Assembly (NCBI GenBank): GCA_949752735.1
Contig: OX457037.1
Coordinates: forward strand, 64,787,449 to 64,851,448
From: Lumbricus terrestris
Lineage: Eukaryota > Annelida > Clitellata > Crassiclitellata > Lumbricidae
Length of the DNA stretch: 64,000 nt
Direction of reading: 5' to 3'
The notes beneath the pieces are model-generated. The model did no database searches. It had not been told where the DNA came from and saw only the letters and a list, made by a program, of their open reading frames with translations. Positions 1 to 21,576 of the stretch are shown here, piece by piece; the stretch's first letter is position 1; each line of letters starts with the position of its first letter. The translations under genes and the position numbers were made by a program.

Positions 1-394
1 AGCAAAATTGCATCATAATCAGAGTGACGTAAAAAATAGGCATAGGCCTAGTCAGGGTGAGAATTGCCGGGGGGGTTGGGGGGTTTCGACCCCCCCAGTC
101 TTTCTTAGAGCCCCATGTTAAAGTATGTTTTTTACACCCCAATTCCAAGTGGATAATGGTCCAACCCCCCCAGTTATTTTTCCACAATTCTCATACTGGG
201 CCTAGTTCTGTATTCTCAGCATTAATGAAATAATATGACGGCAGATCTATGTCCTGATCGAAGTGACGTCACAATAGGCCTAATTTCGTTTTCTCAGTGA
301 ACTTATTTAATTGTAGAATTGTATCATAATCGAAGTGACGTCATAAAAGGTCTCCTTTTATATTCTCAAAATTAACATCTACATGACTTGCATA
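1..394. other. Intergenic DNA with a small inverted-repeat element
   Basis: No gene is seen. Positions 58-193 form a 136-bp unit bounded by TGAGAATTG and CAATTCTCA, with C-run and G-run subterminal sequence (GGGGGGGTTGG near 70, CCAACCCCCCC near 165). This is a possible MITE; no target duplication could be established. The rest is unique AT-rich sequence. Confidence 0.35.
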
Positions 395-1649
395 TCTATA
401 TAAATAAAGAGAAGATTCTGTGTGTCTGTCTGTCTGTTTGTTCGGGATGCATTTCCACAGTTTTTGAGCTTTTCACTCCAAACCTTCACTACTGTGTAGG
501 TCTCGGCACGAGACGCAAAGTCGAGGGGTTGGCGATTCTCTACCCCCATGGGGGCCAGGGTGGGGAGCGAAACCCCCAACTGTTTTTCCAAATTTTTTTA
601 GCCATTTATATGAATTTTTTTCCCTGGATAGAGGGCCATCAGAACCACCCGGATCAGTAGTTGGTGAATCTCTACCACCAAGGGGGCCAGCGTGGGGGCG
701 AAAACATTAAGACGGTTAAACACCTTCTTAAACGCTTCCATGGTCATTATATAAATGGCGAGAGCTGCTAATTTAATTTTAACGAAAATCCTTATTTCAC
801 GGGTGGCGTACTGGTGCAGGTCGGTGTGGTGGGGTGAGGTGGGAAAGAGGGTGAGGTGGGAAAGAGGGTGGGGGAGGCGGGGGGAGGGTTAGGGGAATGG
901 GGTGAGGGGGAATTTTTCCTGGAAACCCTAATTTCACCGTTTTCACGGGTGGCGTACTGGTGGAGGTCGTAGTGTGGTGGGGTGGGGGAGCGGGTGTGGG
1001 AAGAGGTGGGTGTGAAGGAATTTGTCCCTAAACCCAAATATCGCGGGTGGCGTACCGATGAAGGTCGGAGTGCGGTGGGGTGTTGTAGAGTGGGGATGGT
1101 ATGGGGTGGGGGTGGGTGAGGTTGAGGGGGTTGGGATCGTGGTGGGGTAGGGGTGGGGTGAAATGGGGTGGGGTGAGAGGTGTGGTGAGGGTGGTGAGGG
1201 GGGGTCGGGGTGGAGTGGAGGGGTGGGGGTTTTCGGTGGAGGGGGTGAGGGTGGGGTGGAGGGTGGGGGTTGGGGTGTGGTGGGGTGTGGGGTTGGGGTG
1301 AGGGTGGATGGAGGGGTGGGGTGGGGAGTGGAGGGGTGGGATGTAGGGGGATGGGGTGGGAATTGTGTTGGGGTGGAGTGGGGTTGGATGAAGTTAGGGG
1401 TGGAGTGGGGGTTGGATGGGGTTAGGGGTGGAGTGGGGGTGGAATAGGGGTGGAGTGGGGTGGTGGGGGTTGGAGGGGGTTGGGGTGGAGGGCTGGGTTG
1501 GGTGTGGGGGTGGTAATTTTCCTGAGACCCAAATTTCTCGGGTGGCGTACCGGTACAGACCGGAGTGTGGTCGGGTGTTGCGTGGTGGGGTTGTGGCCGA
1601 AACGGGTCGAATCCTAAATTTCCCGGGCAACGCCGGGTACCCCAGCTAG
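395..1649 (+). mobile_element. Non-autonomous Helitron-like element with G-rich core
   Basis: The left end starts TCTATATAAATAAAGAG followed by CTGTCTGTCTGTTTGTTCGGGATGC. The right end is CCCGGGCAACGCCGGGTACCCCAGCTAG, a GC hairpin followed shortly by CTAG. The element sits between a flanking A (394) and T (1650). A 5'-TC end, a 3' hairpin plus CTRR end and insertion between A and T are Helitron hallmarks. No Rep/helicase gene is present. The core (about 825-1510) is almost purely G and T on this strand. A second copy with the same ends lies at 54709-55553, where the paralogous locus supplies an exact empty site. Confidence 0.7.
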
Positions 1650-2231
1650 TACAGGCATATAATAGTAGATCTGAATCATGCTCATTCAGGAGCGGATCCA
1701 AGGAAGGGGCCAATCCGGCCATGCCCCACCCCATTCAGAGATTCGCATATGACGTGGTCCCTTTCTTCATCAGGTTTAAAAAATAAGCTGTAAATCAACG
1801 CAACGGGAACAGGAAGGTGAGAGGGAAAGTATACGCCTAGCACTGACTAAAAAAGTCATCAGATTTTAAAAAACCAAAGTCGTCACGGGTTTTTATAAGT
1901 TTTTTAGGTGAAAGACTAAAAAAAGATTCTTTCGGCGGAAGACCAAGGAAAATTTCTGTCGGTTCAAGACCACAAATTTTGGCCACCCTTCCAAATGTTT
2001 TTTAGTCGCTCCTGTTACCCTTTATTCGTTCAACTCAAATCGAAAACGCACGCCTATTATAATAGTCAACTTTCACAGTTCCGTGCACTAACACGAAATC
2101 GACAGCTGCCAAAAGGTTCGTTAGCTGAACCTGTGTGCAAAAACTGTATAGGTCACTTTGAGACTTAAAGAAATAGTAGGCTAAGTAAAATATTTCTAAG
2201 TCGGGTCGAAACCCGATGAAACAACGATAGA
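1650..2231. other. Intergenic, no feature recognised
   Basis: Non-coding sequence between the Helitron-like element and the 67-bp repeat. I see no gene or clear element here. Confidence 0.4.
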
Positions 2232-2480
2232 CTCGACTTAGCAAGACTCACGATCGACTCGACTTGCAAGTCGACGATTTTTCGATCGACTCGACTTGGC
2301 AAGACTCACGATCGACTCGACTTGCAAGTCGATCGAGTCGACGATTTTTCGATCGACTCGACTTGGCAAGACTCACGATCGACTCGACTTGCAAGTCGAT
2401 CGAGTCGACGATTTTTCGATCGACTCGACTTGGCCGAGTTATGATCGACTCGATCGATCAACTCGATCGACTGCGGGGTA
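2232..2480. repeat. 67-bp tandem repeat, internally palindromic
   Basis: The landmark ACGATTTTTCGATCGACTCG recurs at 2274, 2341 and 2408, giving a 67-bp period over about three copies. The units are built from TCGA and GATC steps (GTCGATCGAGTCGAC), so each copy can fold on itself. It is CpG-rich compared with its AT-rich surroundings. Confidence 0.85.
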
Positions 2481-3835
2481 TACTTCAATCATGTTCCCCT
2501 AGTGTATACACATCTCTTTCGTTCCAGATGAATCCGCTAACAGCTTATCTGGTCCATTTTTTTCTGGTCTCCTGACAATCAAATTTTGATCTCCAGGCAG
2601 TTATAGGCTATCTCTGGACAGCCCACTGACACGACGCGGCGCTCGTGAACAAGCTGGTGCCCTGAGTTTCACTTTTAAGTAGCGCCTTATTTATTTCCAT
2701 GAATGAATGATTCATAACACCTGAAGTAAAGCATAGGAACGGTAGGCTGAGATAGATGTGGACATGTCCAAGCAGAATAAATCATATTGACGCAGACGTG
2801 ACATCAGGAACTGCGAACGAAAACGGGCAAAATCAAATCAATGCATGTCTCAAGTGAACGCACAGCAGAAGATGCTATGCATCATTGAGGAGTTTTTACC
2901 CTTGAAACTCAGCTGATATCAGTGGACTTACTCAGTGCATTCAATTGTGCTAGCGACCTGTATCAATTCATGCTGACAGGAGGCCACCATCTGTCAGGAG
3001 TGAAATCTCTTTAGACCTAGCCTATGAACTACACACTATAATGACTATACAGGCCTGTGGCAATGCATATCTCAAGTGACCCGCTGTGATCGATTGGGCT
3101 TATCTGAGCAAATAGCCTAAATCACACACTTCATGACATGAATACGATGCACGGGGTTAACTTTGAAGTTGACTTACAGGCATAGACCTAACACTGTACC
3201 AAAGTAAGCAAACAAAATCAATGATAGACGTCAGTCAGACCGTGCAGAATAAACATAGTCTATCAGACTATCAGAACATTGAACAAAATTTAATGGTTGT
3301 ATGGGAGAGACCAAAGCAGGAGTAAAGTTTGAGCTTAGCATTTAAGTTTGAGCTTAGCATTTAAGTTTGAGCTTAGCATTAAAGTAGGCCCATACAGCTT
3401 TATAGTTATTTCCATGAATGTGTTATTCATAAGCCTGGATAAAAGAACGTTATTGAAAGGAAAATAGAACTTATCACGCGTCTGTTCCACGTGATTGTTA
3501 CGAAATTCACGCTCAGCCGGATATAGACAATGTTCTATTCACGTCACGGCATTTGTAAGCTACTCCGTTTCAAATAAATATGGTAAAGCTTCGCGCTGTC
3601 GAGATTGAAGCTTAGGCCGTATAATATAATATATAAATACATAGCCTATATTATATATACATATATATTTATATATAGCCTATATATTATATATACATAT
3701 ATTTTAGGATGTGGCTGCATGTGCATACGTATTACAATACATCTACATGTAGGGCTTTGTAGGCCTACATATTATCTAAAGTTTTGATGTGGCCGACACG
3801 AACGAAAAGGTTGCGCACGACTGATCTAGGCCAAA
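2481..3835. other. 5' flank of gene A (duplicated upstream of gene C)
   Basis: No coding sequence is seen. Roughly 3060-3610 aligns by eye with 35980-36460, for example the shared stretches AATCACACACTTCATGA and ACGCTCAGCCGGATA. The flank was therefore duplicated with the gene. Three copies of a 20-bp unit (AAGTTTGAGCTTAGCATTTA) lie at 3325-3380. Confidence 0.6.
3325..3380. repeat. 20-bp tandem repeat, about 2.8 copies
   Basis: AAGTTTGAGCTTAGCATTTA is repeated head to tail with almost no divergence, upstream of gene A. Confidence 0.85.
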
Positions 3836-4000
3836 TTAATTATTAGACATAGGCCTAACAGAAAAATAAGGAAATAAAGCCGAGCCATTTCCAGTGCCCT
3901 CGATGGTATGCTAATGGCATGTTAATGGTATGTTAATGGTATGTTAATGGTATGATAATGGTTTCGATGGTATTTTAATGGTGATTGCTCTATGATATTG
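3836..4000. repeat. Direct repeat flanking gene A exon 1, copy 1
   Basis: It begins AATTATTAGACATAGGCC, continues through AGAAAAATAAGGAAATAAAG, and ends in an 11-bp array of AATGGTATGTT units and GGTGATTGC. The same sequence recurs at 4486-4612, on the other side of exon 1. Confidence 0.85.
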
Positions 4001-4306
4001 GATAGAGACATGCAAATACGTATATAATATTATGACACACCGAGCAATGCATGTACAATTTGTGCATGTATATCTGCATATTATTATCAATGTATATAAT
4101 TATTATGCCTGTTTATACTATACGCTGTCGCTGTATGTATACAGCCTATGTATGTGCATGCTATGTAGCCTATGCGTGTTCATTTATCAACATCTGAATG
4201 GTCATAATTTACGGTTTGGTGAAAATGGTAATACAACGAGTTCAGTTGTAGATTTTTGCCGTTATCATAGCGCAGACTTAAGCAAGGGCACGTGACCCGT
4301 TCGATT

Positions 4307-4357
4307 AAAGCTCTGTTTTTGGACTGTGATACAGGAAACAGAAACTGAGGAGTCAAA
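4307..4357 (+). promoter_or_regulatory. Conserved 5' leader of gene A with in-frame stop before the ATG
   Basis: The stretch CTGTGATACAG followed by GAAACTGAG just upstream of the start is shared with gene B (21430-21479) and gene C (47121-47168). All three keep an in-frame TGA four codons before the ATG. A pyrimidine-rich run followed by AG in A and B could be a splice acceptor, so an upstream non-coding exon is possible. I see no convincing TATA box. Confidence 0.5.
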
Positions 4358-15509
<11,152 letters not shown>

Positions 15510-15521
15510 AACAAATAAGCC

Positions 15522-15642
15522 TTTCTTCTTCTTCCTCTTCCTCTTCCTCTTCCTCTTCCTCTTCCTCTTCTTCTTCTTCTTCTTCTTCTTCTTCTTCTTC
15601 TTCTTCTTCTTCTTCTTCTTCTTCTTCTTCTTCGTCTTCGTG
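15522..15642. repeat. (CTTCCT)n/(CTT)n microsatellite in the 3' flank of gene A
   Basis: About 120 bp of CCTCTT hexamers passing into pure CTT triplets, starting 12 bp after the stop codon. It is absent at the matching place in gene C. Confidence 0.95.
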
Positions 15643-15742
15643 ATCTGTGGGCTAAAAGCCCGTAGGTGAATATATGAATAGCCTTTTTAATGGACCAAAA
15701 CTTAGTCTCTGTTTTAATTCTTAGACCACTTGCTGCAGATAA

Positions 15743-15940
15743 TGGAGTCACATTTTGTTTGAATGATATTTTTTAATATCTTCGGTGTCTTAAGACTATC
15801 AATAATTATCGAAGATCAAAGGCTTCAAGCTAATGATGGATTGTTTTTAATTTCATGCGAACCAACTGATGACGCTTCATTATTGCAGGATGGACAATTA
15901 TCGAGCTGGAACTCGCCGTATTGTATTATATCTGACCATT
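15743..15940 (+). other. Duplicated 3' flank or 3' UTR of gene A
   Basis: Aligns with 62404-62575 after gene C: both share CTTAAGACTATCA, TTTCATGCGAACCAACT and GACGCTTCATTATTGCAGGA. It marks the right edge of the duplicated unit. No clear AATAAA is seen here, whereas the gene C copy has one at 62627. Confidence 0.65.
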
Positions 15941-17028
15941 TGCATAGCGCATTTGCAGCAAGAGCCTTTCAGAGGCGCTCTTTCTCGAAGAACATGCAAT
16001 TCCTAGAGTGGGGTCACCTTTGTAGCTTGGATTTCAATTCCTATTGTCTATCAACCAGTGGACTCATGATTGTAATTGGAAATTGGTTTGCGTTTGTATG
16101 ACACATAAACTAATAACAGTCTTCCGCAAAGCTACACCTGAGATCTGCACTTCTGAAAGTAGCCTATATTAAGCAAGTCTATAGGTCTGCATTTTGAACT
16201 GTCACACGAGTGTACCTTCAAACTGGTTTTCCTTTGTTTCTGGTTCCTACATTCGACTAATGCAGGCTTCACAGTTAATTAGGCAATACGACGAAGTACT
16301 ACCCAGTACCTCCCAAGGCTTCAACCCGGAATCTTTACTGACACAATCATATGCACGTTACAGTCTGTGGTGGTTTCATATATGCCGTGTCTGCTGTCTA
16401 CATGTGAGGGTTTGTTTGTCAGCTCAGTAAGTTTCACTCGTCAACTTCTTTTCCAAACTACAAAATGTCCAAGTTTCTCTTTATCGATTGCATATCCTCG
16501 ACCCTGCCCATTTTAAGTGAATTAAGATAATTTATCACTGGGACCTTTTACGTGGTCTCTTGGTTGACACGCTATTTTTAGGGTTTTCATGTGCAGAGTT
16601 CAGACCATGTTTGCCCTAGATTCAAAACTCTTGTATTTGCAATCATAGGTAAGTGAATCAAAATCCGCATGTAGCCCAGTGTTAATTTTTTAAACTGAAA
16701 CTGTAACTGAAATAGCAAAATAACTGGAAAATGTTTGACAGTTAACTTAACTAAAACAAACTTAAAATTGCTCAGTAACTGTCACTGTGATATACCTAAA
16801 AAACAATGGCTGTATAACTAAATAATCACAAAGCGTTAACTTTAAAGTGAAGCATGTGTTTTTCCTCACTTTTTTAATTGTAAGCTAATCCCACTCTAGT
16901 TTAATTACAGTCAATTCTTTATACTCATTTAACTTCTGTTTCATTTTCATTTTCTCGTGTTGTCGCGTATTAACGTTGCTACTAACCGTTAAGCAATCGA
17001 CGAGTACAAGAAAAAATGTTTAAACTCA
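15941..17028. other. Intergenic, no gene recognised
   Basis: AT-rich sequence after gene A. Short open stretches are not conserved near the other paralogues and have no recognisable domain. Confidence 0.4.
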
Positions 17029-17256
17029 GTGGTGGTCGAAATGTAGAAAGTGGTGTGTGTGTGAATACTTTGTTGATGAAGCGGCAACAGACAAGAGTCA
17101 ATTTTGTGTTGGCACTGTTGCTGGAGATGACGCTGAAAAACTTGCGAGTGGCACATTAATGGGAAAAAAGCGACAACCTTTTAAAATCATTTGCACAGCA
17201 AATGTAGACCTAAGGATGTGAAACAGCTGCTGAAGGAAAAGCAGAAGAAATAACCT
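17029..17256 (+). pseudogene. Decayed BED-type zinc-finger fragment (hAT/ZBED-like)
   Basis: One frame reads CEYFVDEAATDKSQ and another, after frameshifts, reads NHLHSKCRPKDVKQLLKEKQ. Together these resemble the start and the His/Cys end of a BED zinc finger as found in hAT transposases. It is broken by frameshifts and stops. A remnant only. Confidence 0.4.
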
Positions 17257-17355
17257 GATGACAAAGTTAAAGCTACTATTCCACGCTCAAAGTCATGGTA
17301 AGATATGTAATTAGTATCGAACTGGAAATAAAACTTTCCATCAATATAATACATA

Positions 17356-17516
17356 TTATGTATGTATGTAACTATGTATGTATGTATGTATGTATGTATG
17401 TATGTATGTATGTATGTATGTATGTATGTATGTATGTATGTATGTATGTATGTATGTATGTATGTATGTATGTTTGTATGTATGTATGTATGTATGTATG
17501 TATGTATGTATGTATG

Positions 17517-17550
<34 letters not shown>

Positions 17551-17582
17551 TGCATGTATGTATGTATGTATGTATGTATGTG
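17356..17582. repeat. (TATG)n microsatellite
   Basis: About 230 bp of TATG tetramers with a few TTTG, TATA and CATG variants. It is open in several frames only because of its periodicity. Confidence 0.97.
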
Positions 17583-18616
17583 TGTGAGGGCAGTTGAAAC
17601 TTAAAGTGTTGCATTATGAATGAGAAATTAAGCTTACAAACCGTGCAATAGGAGACAGCTTCACCCACATGCAGAGGAATGTATAATTACTTCAATTAAT
17701 AGCCCAGAATAAGCACACGCTCATGGTAAGTAGGGCTGACTGCAGTGTCAAAATTATAGGTGAGTAACCTATGTACACGCTGCAGTTGCCTCTAGACCTG
17801 ACTGCAGGTCATTTTACCGTATACGACGATGTAGGAAAATTCCTACATCGTGCCGTATACCAAACACTAATATTTGAGAGGCTACACTTTGCATGCTCGC
17901 GTAGAGGCCTAGGCCTATCTTCGACAACTGCAACAGCAATGATTGTAGGTGCTGGGAGTATGTTGAGGCCGACAAGTCTTAGCTGGCGGTGTTCAACGGG
18001 CAGCAGAAGATGCGTGGGTAGAGCTGTTTGCTAAAGAAAGTCCCGTTGATCAGCCTACAGTAGGTCTGGCCTACATTTGAATGTGTAATTGGCCTCTACC
18101 GTTTCGTACTGACGCCAGCCGATAAATTAACGAGCAAAGTTCATATTCATTAGGCTTAGCCAGACCCTTAGCACAGTTGTAGGTCAAGTATGCACCTATT
18201 TTCGAGTCAAGTTACCGTACTTGCTTTCCCTCAGCTCTATGTGACAAGCATTATTATTTAGGAGTCGGGTGTACTTCTAAACGTTCGCCGTGTTCCTATT
18301 TTTGCCACTGCGTTAAAGTCTTGCATACGGTTGAAACTCAATTCTACCTTGTTGCTGAGATGATCCAGTGAGAAAGGTCTTTTCATTCAAATTCACTTAT
18401 GTTTCTGCTTGTGTATAATGCGTGTGAATGTGTGCGAGTAAGAGTTTGTGTGTGTTGATGCATATAATAATTATATTGCACTATGTAGGCATAATATATG
18501 ATTGTTTATACTGCAGCATGTCTACAAATTCGGATATTTTACATGGCACACCAAAGAATGCATAATGTGCTCATGTGTGTATGCGTTCATGTGTGTATGC
18601 GTGTATATTTATATGT
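17583..18616. other. Intergenic, with a hairpin at 17819-17863
   Basis: No gene is seen. ACGATGTAGGAA and TTCCTACATCGT lie back to back, flanked by further pairing (GTATACG and CCGTATAC). They make a nearly perfect stem of about 20 bp per arm with a tiny loop. Confidence 0.5.
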
Positions 18617-18807
18617 ATGTAATATTACTATGTATGCATGTATGTATGTATGTATGTATGTATGTATGTATGTATGTATGTATGTATGTATGTATGTATG
18701 TATGTATGTATGTATGTATGTATGTATGCATGTATGTATGTATGTATGTATGTATGTATGTATGTATGTATGTATGCATGTGTGTATGTATTTATGTATG
18801 TATGTAT
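18617..18807. repeat. (TATG)n microsatellite, left of a transposon
   Basis: About 190 bp of TATG tetramers ending GTATGTAT immediately before the inverted terminus of the 18808-20926 element. Confidence 0.95.
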
Positions 18808-20926
18808 TAGGGTGTCCCAAAAAAACTTTTTCTTGAAATTCTTAGGTTTCTCCAGTCAAAAAGTTTCCTATGGAGATGATAATATTTGTGTAATTTTTTC
18901 GAATTTTTACAATAATTTTTAGAGGTCCCCCCAGGAGCTCCAAATTTTATATATAGCGTACTATGATATTCGTGTGCAAATATTTCAATATATGAGGCAA
19001 CGTCATTCACACCACATATATTTTAAATGCTTTTGCACAAAATATGATATGCCATACAATGTAATTGGTCAAAAAATGTTATGCTGTATTCTGTTCAGAC
19101 TGGTTTTGCAGTTAATTGACTGAAATTTGACCAAAATTTATATATGCACAGACTTTCATATATTATTAGAATTTGAAATATTATTTAACCATTATTGACT
19201 ACTATAATAATTCGAGCAGTTATTCAAAAAATAGTATACTTTGAGATGGCATATTGGTACACAGTACCAAATGTGAGATAGTCACATGTTTGGTCCAATC
19301 AGTAGTTCACTACATCGGAACAAGTAACTCAAGTGAGTCATGGTTGCAATTTGGGAAGTGCTTTCGATGTTTTTCAACAGCCTGCAATTGGAACTGTTTA
19401 TGACTTTCATTTTTTATGGCATTAAATGTCTGTATCAGGCACAACCATTGACACATGCCAAGTTGTTCACGATTACAATGGCTTAATTGAACGATTTTCC
19501 AGATGGTCAAGCAGCAGGACTCTCTAGAAAGCTGTCGTCAATGCCGGTAGTCTGGAAAAAGCTTTGAGAGATATAATTTTATAGCTCTGGTAAAGTTGTG
19601 GAAGAAACTTGACCAAGTGAGATCCAATTTCGGGGTCATGTGTAGTATGAGAGTTGCTTCCTCGTGTGGTGTTAAGAGATCGGAAAACAATTCAAGAGTT
19701 GTGTGCTCTGGACTGAAGTATCAAGAATGGCATTGCATTACTTTAAGTGCAGTAATACTGAGACCATGCAGGATAATCATAATTATGCTTGTAATCTTCT
19801 AACTAACATGATGCAATTAAATGGAGCATCAGCTGAGGTCTGACAGTGCGCCAGGTTAGGATGTAGGCTTACACTGATACAACAAAAACGGTTACAGTGT
19901 TTTAATTACATATGAATGTCTGTATCTGTTAAACAGATGACAGTCTCGTTTCCATAGGACAGCAACTCCATTTTCATTGAGTAATATAACGGCCTTTGCC
20001 ATACAACGTACTCTATCTGAAGAGCATCAAACTTGCAAATACCAGTTATGTCTGGTACATGTACATCCATCCCACCATCAACTCAGCAAATGTAAAGAAT
20101 TCATGGAAATCCTCCATAGGGTGATGCTCTGTGAGCCTGATCCAAAAAGCAAGTTTTAAAGCCCTCAGATTACATCATTACAATAATTATCTTTTGGGAT
20201 TTATTGCTGCAGAAACTGACGTTTGTTTAATTTGAACCAGTTTCATCAAACATCTTGAAAACACAGAATATCTGCAGCCTTGTAGATGGTCAAAGACATG
20301 TATAAAAGTCGCTGGAAGGCATCACCTCAAAGATAGCACAAGTTCTCATATAGATGGTTAATTAATCAACTTTGACAGTGCTTTAGTTTTACTGTGGCTT
20401 TCCATGACAATAAAATTAACCAATATTGTAATATATAAAATATGTAACCGTTAACCCACATTTGCATTAGGGCCTATGTAACAGACTGTAGTGAAAAGGA
20501 TATATCAAACAATCTGAAATTTCGTTTTGCACACTTAACGAAATGGCTGCTCCATACATGCAAACCTACGAAACAACAGCTCTGCATGAAATTATATATA
20601 TATATGTAATATTATATATATGTATGATTGTGTGTGTGTGGGTGTATATAGCATATACATATATATGTGTGGTGCACGTATTCATAATGAAAATGGTGTT
20701 GGGCTGCAAAAAAACCAAGGTTCATGAAATTACGCATGAGTGATATTGATAATGATAGCGGCAGACCACAATGTATTTTTATGATATCTTATAACCCTGT
20801 GGGGGGACCTCTAAATGTCCTTGAAAAAATTTGAAATTTTTTCCATAAAGTTATTTTCCACCAATGATACTTTGTGGCTGGAGAAACTTAGAATTTTCAA
20901 CAATAACCTCAAATTGGGACACCCTA
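18808..20926. mobile_element. 2.1-kb DNA transposon inserted in a (TATG)n array
   Basis: Ends are TAGGGTGTCCCAA and TTGGGACACCCTA. Inverted similarity extends about 150 bp inward, for example TAGGTTTCTCCAG near 18843 against CTGGAGAAACTTA near 20878, and AGAGGTCCCCCCA on both sides. Both flanks are (TATG)n, so GTATGTAT on each side fits an 8-bp target duplication but cannot be separated from the repeat. No transposase is recognisable in the interior. Confidence 0.75.
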
Positions 20927-21085
20927 GTATGTATGTATGTACTTATTTATGTATGTTATGATTGTATTTATGTATGTATTATGCATATATATGGATGAAT
21001 GCATACATACATGCATGCATGCATGCATGCATGCATGTATGTATGTATGTATGTATGTATGTATGTATGTATGTATGTATGTATG

Positions 21086-21116
<31 letters not shown>

Positions 21117-21197
21117 GTATGTATGTATGTATGTATGTATGTATGTATGTATGTATGTATGTATGTATGTATGTATGTATGTATGTATGTACGTACG
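20927..21197. repeat. (TATG)n microsatellite, right of a transposon
   Basis: The continuation of the array split by the 18808-20926 element. It includes a short (GCAT)n stretch at about 21011-21036 and then about 150 bp of TATG. Confidence 0.95.
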
Positions 21198-21429
21198 GTA
21201 TGTAGGCCTATGTATTTTGTATGCATGCATTCATGCATGTTTGCATGTATGTTTTATGTATTGGGCATATGTATGTAGATATAGGCTAATATACATACTT
21301 TTTTGTGAAAATCTAAAAGAACATGATAGGCCTATATAGTAAGATGCAAACACGCAATCGTAATTTTATATTGTTGCCTTCTGCTATTTACGATAATGGA
21401 AATTCGACTGATTCTGATGAGAACTTTGC

Positions 21430-21479
21430 ATTGAAAAGAACTGTTTTTTTAACTGTGATGCAGAAACTGAGAAATCAAT
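21430..21479 (+). promoter_or_regulatory. Conserved 5' leader of gene B
   Basis: A T-run, then AACTGTGATGCAG and AAACTGAG, matches the leaders of A and C. The in-frame TGA again lies four codons before the ATG. The T-run plus GCAG is a good splice-acceptor candidate for an upstream untranslated exon. Confidence 0.5.
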
Positions 21480-21576
21480 ATGGGCAAATATTCGTCGCGA
21501 AAGGATCAGTTGTGGTATCTTGCTCTGCAACTTGCGGAAGAAGAAACAAAATCCGTTCAGTTTGCGCAAGAAAACG
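21480..21576 (+). CDS. Gene B exon 1: N-terminal helix
   Basis: Encodes MGKYSSRKDQLWYLALQLAE and an ETKSVQFAQEN tail. The donor is GTAAAT. Confidence 0.82.

Noticed and set aside
943..1734. 263-codon proline/threonine/histidine-rich minus-strand frame
   Set aside because: It translates the G/T-only core of a Helitron-like element. The composition fully explains the lack of stops.
17356..17582. Long open frames reading Met-Tyr-Val-Cys or His-Thr-Tyr-Ile repeats (also 18617-18807 and 20927-21197)
   Set aside because: They are translations of a TATG tetranucleotide microsatellite, open in several frames on both strands, with no start context or conservation.
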